Below, in pieces: positions 18,854 through 27,250 of a stretch of 44,286 bases of DNA (position 1 is the first letter of the stretch; every line of letters starts with the position of its first letter). The notes under the pieces are model-generated. The model was not told the origin of the DNA. It was given only the letters and a program-made list of their open reading frames with translations, and ran no database searches. Location of the stretch: assembly GCA_020637985.1 (NCBI GenBank), contig JACKJK010000015.1, positions 1-44,286 on the forward strand, given 5' to 3'. The stretch is from Rhodobiaceae bacterium. GTDB taxonomy: Bacteria > Pseudomonadota > Alphaproteobacteria > Rhizobiales > Tepidamorphaceae. Both the position numbers and the translations under genes were made by a program.

Positions 18854-19354
18854 TTATTGAACGAGCGTCAAGCTGTCGCCTTTTAGTTCGAAGCGCTTCA
18901 GCGCGCCGATGAAGCTCATGCCGAGCAGGTTGACGCCGAGCGCGCCCTCCTGCGCCACCAGGGCGCGCACGTTGCGCACCTGGATGGAAGCGACACGGAT
19001 TTCCTTCAGCGTGACCGGCGCCGCGGCGGCTTCGCCGTTGGCGGTGCGCATGCGCACGGTGAAGTCCTGCTTGCGCGGCCGGATGCCGATCCTGGCTGCA
19101 TCCTCCGCCGTCAGCACCACCGAGGTCGCTCCGGTATCGGCCATCATCGTCAAGCGTCGCCCGTTGATGACGGTCTCGACCCGGAAATGCCCGGCCCGGT
19201 CGGCTTCCAGCGTGATCGTGCGGTATCCGCTCGATTGCACGGCGGATGCCGCTTCCTCGCGCGCGCCGCCGGAGAACGCGGCCGTTTCCAGCTTCGGCGC
19301 CGCGAAGGCGACAACACCGACGACGAACGCGATTCCGAGCGCGAGCCGCAACAT
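18854..19354 (-). CDS. Clan AA retropepsin-like aspartic protease, membrane-anchored (copy 1)
   Basis: This 166-residue protein has one N-terminal hydrophobic anchor (about residues 4-19). A single retropepsin-type domain follows, facing the periplasm: GHFRVETVINGRRLTMM, then the catalytic ADTGATSVVL with Asp73, then RTANGEAAAAPV and the closing NLLGMSFIGAL. Like retroviral proteases it must dimerise to supply two aspartates. This is the bacterial TIGR02281-type family, whose targets are mostly unknown. ATG at 19354 is chosen; the frame is open upstream but the residues there look non-coding. A paralogue lies 1.7 kb away at 21011-21688. Confidence 0.88.
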   Translation of the reverse strand: MLRLALGIAFVVGVVAFAAPKLETAAFSGGAREEAASAVQSSGYRTITLEADRAGHFRVETVINGRRLTMMADTGATSVVLTAEDAARIGIRPRKQDFTVRMRTANGEAAAAPVTLKEIRVASIQVRNVRALVAQEGALGVNLLGMSFIGALKRFELKGDSLTLVQ

Positions 19355-19613
19355 GGCAGGATCCCCGTGGCCTGGTGTCCCGCACGGCGGGACGGAACGG
19401 CGATCATGGCAGGGGCAATTTAAGATCGCGCGTGGCAACTCACCGGAATTGCAGCCATTTCCGTAACGTAGCGTTAGCCATGTTCCTGGCGCAGGGGCGG
19501 AATTCGATGTTTGATCCCGCGCGCCATTCGTGCATATGGTTCCCCGACCTGCGGAAAAGGGCGGAATCGTCGCGTCCTGCGGCGGCAGGTGCTTGCGAGG
19601 GGAAGTCGGACAT

Positions 19614-20384
19614 ATGTGCTGGAGCGGTGAAGCATCCTTGACGCTGGCGGCAGCCGGCATGGCGACCACGGCCTATGTTGCGTGGAAGAAGGAAAGCCCG
19701 CTGCTTTATCTGCCGCTCGGCTATTTCTCGCTGATGGAGCTGCTGCAAGGCTATACCTACACGGTCATCGACCAGTGCGGCCTGCCGTCCAACCAGATCG
19801 CCACGCTGCTCGGCTACCTTCACATATGTTTCCAGCCGTTCTTCGCCAACATGATCGCGCTCTACTTCATCCCCGATGACGTGCGGGTGCGCGTGCAGCC
19901 CTGGGCCTACTCGATCGCCGGTTTTTCCGCGCTCTTCATGCTGATCCAGCTGTTCCCGTTCGACTGGGCGGGCGTCTGCCGGCTTGGGCGGCCGTTGTGC
20001 GGCACGGAGCTGTGCTCGGTGTCGGGCAACTGGCACATCGCCTGGCTGGTGCCCGTCAACGCCATCGGCGAGGGCAACTACTGGCCGTTCCACAACGGCT
20101 TCTGGACCTACCAGCTCGCGGTATTCTGGCTGCCGATGGTCTATGGCTCGTGGCGGCTCAACCTGTTCCACTACACATTCGGCCCGTTCCTCGCGCGCCT
20201 GACCACGGACAACCCCAACGAGATACCAGCCGTGTGGTGCCTGTTGTCGATCGCCATCCTGATGGTCGTGGTGAAGACGCCGATACGAAAGCACATGCAT
20301 GTGAAGTCCTGGCCGCTGTGGCCGCTCATCCGCAAGGTGGGCAGGGGCATCTCGTCAAAGCCGGAGCCCGAGCCGGCGGAGTAG
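19614..20384 (+). CDS. DUF5765-family polytopic membrane protein
   Basis: This 256-residue protein starts MCWSGEASLTLAAAGMATTAYVAWK and continues LPLGYFSLMELLQGYTYTVIDQCG, which I recognise as the DUF5765 pattern. About seven hydrophobic segments are spaced along it, with short loops. Conserved-looking polar or Cys residues include MCW at the start, DQCG, GVCRLGRPLCGTELC and FHYTFGP. The function is unknown. ATG at 19614 follows GAGGGGAAG and matches the family start; an upstream ATG at 19530 would add an unlikely Cys-rich tail. It is divergent from protease copy 1 and convergent with the LysE gene. Confidence 0.85.
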   Translation: MCWSGEASLTLAAAGMATTAYVAWKKESPLLYLPLGYFSLMELLQGYTYTVIDQCGLPSNQIATLLGYLHICFQPFFANMIALYFIPDDVRVRVQPWAYSIAGFSALFMLIQLFPFDWAGVCRLGRPLCGTELCSVSGNWHIAWLVPVNAIGEGNYWPFHNGFWTYQLAVFWLPMVYGSWRLNLFHYTFGPFLARLTTDNPNEIPAVWCLLSIAILMVVVKTPIRKHMHVKSWPLWPLIRKVGRGISSKPEPEPAE

Positions 20385-20401
20385 GGGCGAGGCCGCGTTC
20401 C

Positions 20402-20986
20402 TCAGCTCAGCGCCGCCAGCGCCACGACGGCGAGCATCGCCAGCGCCATGCCGATGTTGATCGCCCGGTGCGCGCGCTCCGGCAGGTCCATGCGCTTCAG
20501 CGTCACGCCGGCGCCCAGCCACGCGAAGTGGATCGGGATCCACAGCGCGTTCATCACCGCGAACTTGACGAGCGTCTCGCCGAGGAAGTTTTCCGGCCAG
20601 AAGGCGAAGCCGGTGAACAGCGTGGTGTTGACCGCATAGGCCTTCGGATTGATCGCCTGCAGCATCAGCCCGTTGAGGAATCCCGGCGGCCGCTCCGCCT
20701 CGATGAAGGCGATCCGCGAGCCCGACAGCGCGATCTTCGCCGCGAGATAGAGCAGGTAGGCGACCGACGCGAACAGCAACACGTTGCGGATCACCGGTTC
20801 TGCCAGCACCACCGCCGCAAGCCCGCTGACGACCGCAAGCCCGACCGCGCTGTTGCCGACGCCGAGCCCGGCCAGGTAGGCAAGCCCCGGCCGGAAGCCG
20901 AAGGCCGAGCCGACGCCGGCCGTGGACAGGACGCCGGGTCCCGGCGTGATGACGAGGAAGAAGACGGCGGCGGTGAATGCGAGCAT
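20402..20986 (-). CDS. LysE/RhtB-family amino acid exporter
   Basis: This 194-residue inner-membrane protein has six hydrophobic segments and the family opening FFLVITPGPGVLSTAGVGSAFGFRPGL. That is the LysE PGP motif region, and the opening is followed by the GVGNS helix. The middle part NGLMLQAINPKAY is the typical NPK motif. Members export amino acids such as lysine, threonine or homoserine lactone; the substrate here is not predictable. It is convergent with the DUF5765 gene (17 bases apart) and lies 24 bases downstream of protease copy 2 on the same strand, so it probably shares that transcript. Confidence 0.9.
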   Translation of the reverse strand: MLAFTAAVFFLVITPGPGVLSTAGVGSAFGFRPGLAYLAGLGVGNSAVGLAVVSGLAAVVLAEPVIRNVLLFASVAYLLYLAAKIALSGSRIAFIEAERPPGFLNGLMLQAINPKAYAVNTTLFTGFAFWPENFLGETLVKFAVMNALWIPIHFAWLGAGVTLKRMDLPERAHRAINIGMALAMLAVVALAALS

Positions 20987-21010
20987 GGCGGTGCGGGCGT
21001 GTGCGCGGGG

Positions 21011-21688
21011 TCAGGGCGTGAGTGTCATGGTATCGCCGGCGACGGCATAGCCGGAGAGCCGTTCGAGGAAGCTCATGCCGATGACGCTGCCGCCGAGCGC
21101 GCCCGCCGGCGCGACGAAGCCGGCGACATCGTCGAGCCGGATTGTCCCGATCTGCACGAAAGCGAGCCGAACGGGCGCCATGAAGACCTCGCCGTTGGCG
21201 GTGTTGACCTGCGCCACGTAGCGCAGCGCGGCCATGTCGATGCCCGCGGCCTGCGCGTCGGCCTGCGACAGCGAGACACGGCTGGCGCCGGTATCGATCA
21301 GCATGTCCAGCTCGGTGCCGTTGATGTGCGCCGCCGCGTGGAAATGCCCGTTTGCCCCGCGCCGCAGTTCGATGGCATTGCCGACCGCGCGCGGGCGCGA
21401 GGGTACCAGTTCGCCGGTGATGCGCGAGGCGATCGGTTGCAGCGTGTCACGGTAGGCGTAGCCGGCAACCAGCACGAGCGCCAGCCCGAGCCAGATCGCG
21501 ATGTTGCGAACATCCTTGCCCAGCCGCCCGCTGAACGCCCCGCCGCTCACCAGAATCAGCACGGCGACCAGCGCGACGACCTGCGCGAAACGGTCGTTGG
21601 TCAGGCCACCAATCATGCCGCTTTCGTGGAAAACGATCAGCGCCGCGATACCGCCGCCGATGACCGTCAGGCCGATGATGGCGCGCAT
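21011..21688 (-). CDS. Clan AA retropepsin-like aspartic protease, membrane-anchored (copy 2)
   Basis: This 225-residue protein has up to three hydrophobic segments (about residues 3-20, 36-52 and 64-78), then a retropepsin-type domain: GHFHAAAHINGTELDML, catalytic IDTGASRVSL with Asp132, NTANGEVFMAPV and SVIGMSFLERL. It aligns with copy 1 (18854-19354) throughout the protease domain but has a longer membrane part. It probably acts as a dimer on the outer face of the inner membrane; its target is unknown. ATG at 21688 lies seven bases after the DUF1289 stop, so DUF1289, protease and LysE probably form an operon. Confidence 0.88.
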   Translation of the reverse strand: MRAIIGLTVIGGGIAALIVFHESGMIGGLTNDRFAQVVALVAVLILVSGGAFSGRLGKDVRNIAIWLGLALVLVAGYAYRDTLQPIASRITGELVPSRPRAVGNAIELRRGANGHFHAAAHINGTELDMLIDTGASRVSLSQADAQAAGIDMAALRYVAQVNTANGEVFMAPVRLAFVQIGTIRLDDVAGFVAPAGALGGSVIGMSFLERLSGYAVAGDTMTLTP

Positions 21689-21695
21689 GCTCACG

Positions 21696-21917
21696 TCAGT
21701 CCCGCCCGCGCCTTTCGAGCCTCGCGGGCAGGGCATGCATGACACGCGCGCGTTCCTGCGGGCTCATCTGCATCCAGCCGGCGATCTCGTCGATGGTACG
21801 TCCGCAGCCCTGGCAGATGCCGCGCGCGCGATCCATGTTGCAGATGCCGATGCAGGGGGTCTCGACCGCCTCCGCGGAGGCCGGGGCGGGAAAGCGCCGG
21901 CCCGGATATGCACTCAT
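21696..21917 (-). CDS. DUF1289 small Cys-motif protein
   Basis: This 73-residue protein carries the DUF1289 signature ETPCIGICNMDRARGICQGC (about residues 19-38). Its four Cys are likely to bind a metal (zinc or an iron-sulfur centre; not proven for the family). It continues with the typical RTIDEIAGWMQMSPQERARVM. The function is not established. ATG at 21917 gives the usual short N-terminal tail; the frame is open far upstream, antisense to cobT, which I regard as chance. It is followed after seven bases by a membrane-anchored aspartic protease, a close spacing that implies co-expression. Confidence 0.9.
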   Translation of the reverse strand: MSAYPGRRFPAPASAEAVETPCIGICNMDRARGICQGCGRTIDEIAGWMQMSPQERARVMHALPARLERRGRD

Positions 21918-22073
21918 GGACGGTGACCTCGATACTGGCGCTGCCGCGTACACCGCAGACCTAGCGCGCGAAACCCGCCTTGCCAAGGTGCGACCTGCCG
22001 TATAGGCCACGTCGTGACAGGTTATCGCCATGCCGTAACGATCTGTCGGTTTTCCTGCCAGCCGGAGCGCGCC

Positions 22074-23090
22074 ATGGGTCCGACCGGACTTCCCTTCGAC
22101 GATATCCGCAACCTGCTCTCGCAGTTGCCTGGCCCGGACGAGGACGCCGCCGCGGCGGTGCGCGCGCGCGATGGCGACCTCGTCAAGCCGCCCGGCAGCC
22201 TCGGTCGGCTGGAAGAGATCGCCGAGTGGCTGGCGCGCTGGCAGGGCAAGGCGCCACCCGCCGTCACCCGGCCCGTGGTGGCGATCTTCGCCGCCAGCCA
22301 TGGCGTAGCGGTGCGCGGCGTTGCGGCGCGGCCGATCGAGGTCAACCGCCAGATGGTCGAGACCTTCGCCGCCGGTGGCGCGGCGATCAATCAGTTGTGC
22401 GCCGGCGCCGACCTCGGTCTGAAGGTGTTCGATCTCGCCCTCGACATGCCCAGTGGAGACATCGCCCTGGGACCCGCACTCGATGAACGTGATTGTGCGG
22501 CGACCATCGCCTACGGCATGGAAGCGGTCGCCGGCGGCACGGACCTGCTGTGCCTCGGCGAGATGGGCGTCGGTAACACCACCATCGCAGCGGCTCTCTC
22601 GGCAGCCCTGTTCGGCGGTAACGGCGCGGACTGGGCGGGACGTGGAACCGGGATCGATGATGCCGGCCTGCAGCGCAAGCGCGACGCGGTCGATGCCGCG
22701 CTCGCCGTCCACGCCGGCCATCTCGACGATCCGCTCGAGGTTCTGCGCCGGCTCGGCGGGCGCGAGTTCGCGGCCATCGCCGGCGCCATTCTTGCCGCCC
22801 GCTTCCAGCGCGTCCCCGTCATCCTCGACGGCTACGCGGTGACGGCCGCCGCCGCCGTGTTGTTCCGCATGGCCCCGGGAGCAATCGGCCATTGCCTGCT
22901 CGGCCATCTGTCCGCCGAACCCGGACATGCGCGGCTCGCTGCCGAGCTAGGCCTCACGCCGCTCCTCGACCTGGGATTGTCCATCGGCGAGGGATCGGGG
23001 GCGGCGCTTGCGGCGATGATCGTCAAGGCCGCGGCAGCAACGCACGCCGGCATGGCGACATTCGAGGCGGCGGGAGTCAGCAGGGGTTGA
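22074..23090 (+). CDS. cobT: Nicotinate-nucleotide:dimethylbenzimidazole phosphoribosyltransferase
   Basis: CobT makes alpha-ribazole phosphate from nicotinate mononucleotide and dimethylbenzimidazole, the lower ligand of cobalamin. The 338-residue product has the family sequence KPPGSLGRLEEIAEWLARWQG near residue 35. It also has AASHGVAVRGVA, LGEMGVGNTTIAAAL and the active-site region LDLGLSIGEGSGAALA, where Glu306 corresponds to the catalytic base. ATG at 22074 is preferred; GTG at 22014 would add a 20-residue tail. No cobalamin riboswitch was seen upstream, and no cobS or cobU lies next to it, so the other lower-ligand genes are elsewhere. Confidence 0.95.
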   Translation: MGPTGLPFDDIRNLLSQLPGPDEDAAAAVRARDGDLVKPPGSLGRLEEIAEWLARWQGKAPPAVTRPVVAIFAASHGVAVRGVAARPIEVNRQMVETFAAGGAAINQLCAGADLGLKVFDLALDMPSGDIALGPALDERDCAATIAYGMEAVAGGTDLLCLGEMGVGNTTIAAALSAALFGGNGADWAGRGTGIDDAGLQRKRDAVDAALAVHAGHLDDPLEVLRRLGGREFAAIAGAILAARFQRVPVILDGYAVTAAAAVLFRMAPGAIGHCLLGHLSAEPGHARLAAELGLTPLLDLGLSIGEGSGAALAAMIVKAAAATHAGMATFEAAGVSRG

Positions 23091-23196
23091 GCTTCCCGAA
23101 GCGGATTATGCGGGTTGCAATTTCGCCGGCGAAGAACGACCCTGTTGCCGTGCCGGGTTTCCCGCCCGGTCGGGAAGTGGCGCGGGAGGCCGGGTT

Positions 23197-23940
23197 TTGG
23201 ACCTGACGATTGAATCCGCTTTTTCGCCGGCGGCGGTGGTCGGCCATCTGTCCTACTTCCTTCTGGTGGTCTCGATGCTGATGAACTCCATGCGCACCTT
23301 GCGCCTGGTGGCCATCGCATCCGGCTTCTGCGGCCTCTACTACGACATCTTCATCCTTCGCGATCCCGTCGGAACCTTCTGGGAAAGCGCCTTCGTTGGC
23401 GCCAACCTGCTCCAGATGGCCCTGATGAGCTATCGCAACCGTACCGCCAGGATGAACGATGCCGAGAGCCTCTTCTGTCAGAACGCTCTTCCGCAACTCG
23501 AGCCAGCGCTGAGCCGCAAGCTGCTGCGCACGGCGACCACCGCGACGGCGGCGCGCGGAGACGTGCTGATCGAAGAGGGCGAACAGGTGCAACGGATGAT
23601 CTTCCTGACGTCCGGCCACGTCGACATCGTCCAGGACGGCCACGTCATCACGCGCTGCGGCACCGCGAGCTTGCTTGGCGAGTTCGGCGCCATGACCGGG
23701 GAGCCGGCGATGGCGACCGTGGTCGCGGGGAGCGATGTCGAGTTCCTGTCATTCGAGGCAAAGCCGCTGCGCAAGTTCCTCACCGAGAACCCGCAGATAC
23801 GCGCGGCCTTCGAGACCGGCCTGATCGCCAGCGTTCGCCAGAAGGTGTCTCAGGCCAACACCGCCGTCATTGCGGCGCAGCGCGGGGCACAGGATGCAGG
23901 CAGGAAGCGCAAGCGCGCCGGCAGCCGGAAGACCCGCTAA
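23197..23940 (+). CDS. Membrane-anchored cyclic-nucleotide-binding protein (Popeye-like layout)
   Basis: This 247-residue protein has three hydrophobic segments (about residues 10-28, 35-52 and 62-78) and then a cyclic-nucleotide-binding (cNMP-type) beta-roll: TTATAARGDVLIEEGEQVQRMIFLTSGHVDIV, then ASLLGEFGAMTGEPAMATVVAG. The phosphate-binding cassette reads GEFGAMTGEPAMAT; the usual Arg that contacts the cyclic phosphate is not evident, so ligand binding is uncertain. The tail is Lys/Arg-rich. There is no DNA-binding helix, so it is not a CRP regulator. The start is TTG at 23197 with GGGAGG eight bases upstream. The layout (three TM plus CNBD) is like animal Popeye proteins. Confidence 0.8.
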   Translation: MDLTIESAFSPAAVVGHLSYFLLVVSMLMNSMRTLRLVAIASGFCGLYYDIFILRDPVGTFWESAFVGANLLQMALMSYRNRTARMNDAESLFCQNALPQLEPALSRKLLRTATTATAARGDVLIEEGEQVQRMIFLTSGHVDIVQDGHVITRCGTASLLGEFGAMTGEPAMATVVAGSDVEFLSFEAKPLRKFLTENPQIRAAFETGLIASVRQKVSQANTAVIAAQRGAQDAGRKRKRAGSRKTR

Positions 23941-23978
23941 CCGGCGCCGCCGATAGCCATTAGCCGGTAGCCGGCGCC

Positions 23979-25514
23979 TCAGCCGGCCTTGCGCAGTCCG
24001 CCGTGCTCTGCGGCTTGCCCGGTCGCATGCGCCTCATGGATGGCCGGCATCGGCTTCATGACGCGCTCGCGCGGGAAGGTTGCGATCACTTCGGTGCCTT
24101 CGCGCAGCTTGCTTTTGATGGAGAACTTGCCGCCATGGCGCTCGACGAGGCCGATCACGATCGGTAGGCCGAGGCCCGAGCCTTCCTCCGCCGCCTTGTG
24201 GGCGGCCGACCCGCGCCCGAAGGCCTGCAGCACGGTCGGGATTTCCTGCTCGGGGATGCCGGGGCCGTTGTCGCGCACGCTGACGTATTGCCCGCCGCCC
24301 GAGGTCCACCCGACGGTGACGTCGATGCGCCCGCCCGACTGGGTGAACTTGATGGCGTTGTTGATGACGTTGAGCGTGATCTGGCGGATCGAGCGTTCGT
24401 CGGCCCAAAGCCGCGGCAGGTCCGGCTCGTAGTGCTCGACGATCGTCATGCCCTTTTCCTTTGCCCGGTGGCCGAGCAGCCGCGCGCAGTCCGACACCGT
24501 CGCGACCAGAGACAACGCTTCCTCCTTCAACTCGTGGCGGCCGGCCTCGATGCGCGACAGGTCGAGGATCTCGTTGATGAGATTGAGCAGGTGCTGGCCG
24601 GACTTGTGGATGTCGCCGGCGTATTCCTTGTAGGCCTCGACCTGGTGCGGACCCATGATCTCGTCCTTGAGCACTTCGGAAAAGCCGATGATGGCATTGA
24701 GCGGCGTGCGCAGCTCGTGGCTCATGGTCGCCAGGAAGCGCGACTTGGCGAGGTTGTTCTGCTCTGCCCTGCGGCGCGCCTCGTCGGAGATCGCCTTGGC
24801 TTGCTCCAGTTCGCCGAAGATCGCGTCCTTCTCCGCCCGGAAGCCGAGCATCTGGAAGATCGCCCGGTAAAGCTGGAAGGTCATCATAGCAAACAGGATC
24901 TGCGCGCCGATGGCGATGCCTCCCATCACCGGCGCCATGGTGCCGCCGATCTGCGCATAGCGCGCCAGCACGGCAAGGGTGATCGGCAGGGTGCCGGCAA
25001 TCACCCCCATCGGCATGTTGCTGGCGACCACGGTGCGCATGGCTAGCAGCACGAGCCCGACCGCCAGCGGAAAGACGCTGGACAGCGGCGTCTCCCGCAA
25101 CGGAGGAATGAAGACAATCGCGCCCCACAGCACCGCGGTGAAGAACTCCAGCGCCACGAAGCGCGTGCGCCAGGTGGCGAGTTCCTTGTCGGCCACCTCG
25201 CTGCGGTCGAACCGCCGGCAGACGATCAGGCTCAGCGCCGTGGCGACCATCACGCCGATCAGCCAGTAGCCGACGTGCGTCACGCTGGAGAAGGTCGCCG
25301 CCCCCAGCGCCAGCACGATCGCCAGCGTCATCGTCAGCGGTGAAACGCTGAGCTGGTTCTTGACGTAGGACGAAAGCAGTTCGCGATCGAAGGCCGGCAG
25401 GATGCCCGTCTTGGAATTCAGCTGCGCGCGGATGTCGCGCAGCGTGGTCTGTTTCGCGCGAGCCGGTGCTGCAGGCTTTGCCTCTGGCTCCGGGGTCTGT
25501 ATCGCTGCGCTCAT
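23979..25514 (-). CDS. Membrane sensor histidine kinase, PdhS/PleC-like
   Basis: This 511-residue kinase has a cytoplasmic N-terminus and six hydrophobic segments (about residues 58-215). A short coiled coil with ELEQAKAISDEARRRAEQNN follows, then HisKA and HATPase domains. The phosphoacceptor His266 is in ATMSHELRTPLNAIIGFSEVLKDEIMGP. Together with YAGDIHKSGQHLLNLINEILDLSRIEAGR, that is the pattern of the DivJ/PleC/PdhS group that acts on DivK in alphaproteobacterial cell-cycle control. The N, G1 and G2 boxes are NVINNAIKFT, DNGPGIP and GSGLGLPI. No response regulator is adjacent. ATG at 25514 is chosen; an earlier start would add 36 residues. Confidence 0.9.
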   Translation of the reverse strand: MSAAIQTPEPEAKPAAPARAKQTTLRDIRAQLNSKTGILPAFDRELLSSYVKNQLSVSPLTMTLAIVLALGAATFSSVTHVGYWLIGVMVATALSLIVCRRFDRSEVADKELATWRTRFVALEFFTAVLWGAIVFIPPLRETPLSSVFPLAVGLVLLAMRTVVASNMPMGVIAGTLPITLAVLARYAQIGGTMAPVMGGIAIGAQILFAMMTFQLYRAIFQMLGFRAEKDAIFGELEQAKAISDEARRRAEQNNLAKSRFLATMSHELRTPLNAIIGFSEVLKDEIMGPHQVEAYKEYAGDIHKSGQHLLNLINEILDLSRIEAGRHELKEEALSLVATVSDCARLLGHRAKEKGMTIVEHYEPDLPRLWADERSIRQITLNVINNAIKFTQSGGRIDVTVGWTSGGGQYVSVRDNGPGIPEQEIPTVLQAFGRGSAAHKAAEEGSGLGLPIVIGLVERHGGKFSIKSKLREGTEVIATFPRERVMKPMPAIHEAHATGQAAEHGGLRKAG

Positions 25515-25719
25515 CGTGGACGATCCGGCGGGCTGTTGACTGAACTCGGACTGCGGCTTTCCGGTCCAAGGATTGCGGCCATCGCCACCGTTGCGGCGCT
25601 GCGATACGGGGCGATGGCGCACGAAACACGTTGGGACGGCAGACCACCGGTCGCCATATTGCCTTTTAATCGGTTAACAACATCCTGCATTGAGGGCACT
25701 TGGGAGAGGGGAGTCGGAG

Positions 25720-26256
25720 GTGACACGGACCTGGGTCCGCCGCGCGAGCAGCTTTGCTTCCGGGCTGGTCATCATCGCCGTCCTGGTTCTGGTCGCCGGA
25801 CTGATCCCGCGCGAGACGCCGCCGCAGGTCTCCGGACCGGCGCGCATCATCGACGGCGATTCGCTCTATGTCGGGCGCGTCGAGGTGCGCCTGAAGGGGA
25901 TCGATGCGCCGGAATACAACCAGACCTGCCGCGCCGATGGTGCCAGCTGGCCATGCGGGCGGCAGGCGCGCGACGTCCTGCGCAGCCTGACCAAAGGGCG
26001 CCCGGTCGCCTGTGACCTGCGCGGAATAGACCGCTACGGCCGCGCGCTGGGCGAGTGCCGCACAGGTGGGGTGGACATCAACGAAACGCTCGTGCGCGAG
26101 GGCTGGGCTGTCGCCTATGGCGGCTATGAAGTGGCCGAAGCGCGTGCGGCCGCCGAACGCAAGGGGATGTGGCGCGGCGATTTCGACCGTCCGCGCGACC
26201 ATCGTGCCGGGCGCGGCATCTATGGCTGGATGGTGTTCTTCGGCTGGCCCTGGTGA
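25720..26256 (+). CDS. Membrane-anchored thermonuclease-like (SNase) protein
   Basis: This 178-residue protein has one N-terminal hydrophobic segment (about residues 14-32). A staphylococcal nuclease-type OB fold follows: ARIIDGDSLYVGRVEVRLKGIDAPEYNQ has the first catalytic Arg and Glu, and CDLRGIDRYGRALGEC has the second Arg. So the three active-site residues are kept, along with the Asp pair for calcium. It probably cleaves nucleic acids outside the cytoplasm. GTG at 25720 with GGGGAG upstream is preferred; TTG at 25690 is possible. It is divergent from the histidine kinase. Four Cys in the nuclease domain may form disulfides. Confidence 0.85.
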   Translation: MTRTWVRRASSFASGLVIIAVLVLVAGLIPRETPPQVSGPARIIDGDSLYVGRVEVRLKGIDAPEYNQTCRADGASWPCGRQARDVLRSLTKGRPVACDLRGIDRYGRALGECRTGGVDINETLVREGWAVAYGGYEVAEARAAAERKGMWRGDFDRPRDHRAGRGIYGWMVFFGWPW

Positions 26257-26277
26257 TGCGATCGCAGTGATGCCGCG

Positions 26278-27171
26278 TTACTGCGAGAGCAGGACGAAAT
26301 GCTTCGCCGTCTGGTTCGGCCCGGTCGCCATGACTTCCGCCGTGGCCGGATCGGCGATCTCCGCGTAGCGCGCCGCCAGTGTGTCGGCGTCGCTGTTGGC
26401 GCCGAGCATCAGCCCGCGCGTCTCCATCATGTGGGTGACCGCATAGGCGCCGCCGCCGGCGGCCAGGATCGCCCGGTTCGGCGCCTCCTCGCTGGACAGG
26501 AACACGACTCCCGGCGCAACCAACTCCGGCGGCACGGCTCTATCCGCGCCCTGCGGGAACAGGCCGGCGGTCATGTCCGTATAGCCGACCGGGGCGATGG
26601 CGTTGACGCGCACGTTGTATTTCTCGCCCTCGATGCCAAGCGTCTGCATCAGCCCGACGAGGCCGAGCTTGGCGGCGGCATAGTTGGCCTGGCCGAAATT
26701 GCCGTAGAGCCCCGACGACGATGTGGCCATGACGATGCGGCCATAGCCGGCCTTGCGCATGTGGCCCCAGACGGCGTGCGTCAGCCGCGCCGATCCCATC
26801 AGGTGAACATCGATCACCGCCTCGAAATCGGCGAAGTCCATCTTGTGGAAGCTCTTGTCGCGCAGGATGCCGGCATTGTTGACGACGATGTCGATGCGTC
26901 CGTGCCGATCGATCGTCTCGGCGACGAGATCGGCGACGGCGCTCGCATCGCTGACCGAGCCAGCAAAGGCGCTCGCCTTGCCGCCTGCTGACCTGATTTC
27001 GCTGGCCACGGCATCCGCTGCCCCGCTTTCGCCGCGTCCGTGCACGCCGCTTCCGAGGTCGTTGACCACCACGTGTGCGCCGCGCTCGGCCAGCGCCAGC
27101 GCGTAGGCGCGTCCGAGCCCGCGTCCCGCACCGGTCACGATCGCGATGCGCTGGTCGAAACGGATTGTCAT
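26278..27171 (-). CDS. Short-chain dehydrogenase, MFE-2 hydroxyacyl-CoA dehydrogenase-like
   Basis: This 297-residue enzyme has the Rossmann motif TGAGRGLGRAYAL near residue 13 and VVVNDLGSG. It also has NNAGILRDKSFHKM and the active site YxxxK as NYAAAKLGLVG. The longer loop after the first strand and the ILRDKSFHKM motif are typical of the (3R)-hydroxyacyl-CoA dehydrogenase part of multifunctional enzyme 2 and its bacterial single-domain relatives. A C-terminal extension of about 60 residues follows the SDR core. A role in fatty or branched acyl-CoA oxidation is plausible. The substrate is not shown by the sequence. It is divergent from the UDG-like gene. Confidence 0.88.
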   Translation of the reverse strand: MTIRFDQRIAIVTGAGRGLGRAYALALAERGAHVVVNDLGSGVHGRGESGAADAVASEIRSAGGKASAFAGSVSDASAVADLVAETIDRHGRIDIVVNNAGILRDKSFHKMDFADFEAVIDVHLMGSARLTHAVWGHMRKAGYGRIVMATSSSGLYGNFGQANYAAAKLGLVGLMQTLGIEGEKYNVRVNAIAPVGYTDMTAGLFPQGADRAVPPELVAPGVVFLSSEEAPNRAILAAGGGAYAVTHMMETRGLMLGANSDADTLAARYAEIADPATAEVMATGPNQTAKHFVLLSQ

Positions 27172-27250
27172 GGCGGCGGTCCTTGTTCAGGTTCGGCGGG
27201 CGGCTTGGCTATAGCACGAAGCATCGCGACGCAAAGGGCACCGTGCCGGA

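Noticed and set aside
19997..21742. A 581-codon plus-strand open frame
   Set aside because: It lies out of frame in the DUF5765 gene and antisense to LysE and protease copy 2, all of which have clear motifs.
21918..22073. Cobalamin riboswitch before cobT
   Set aside because: I searched by eye for the conserved core (GCCACTG-type box and paired arms) and did not see it.
25666..25678. CtrA-like site TTAATCGGTTAAC upstream of the kinase and nuclease
   Set aside because: The spacer is four bases, whereas the CtrA consensus needs seven between TTAA and TTAAC.
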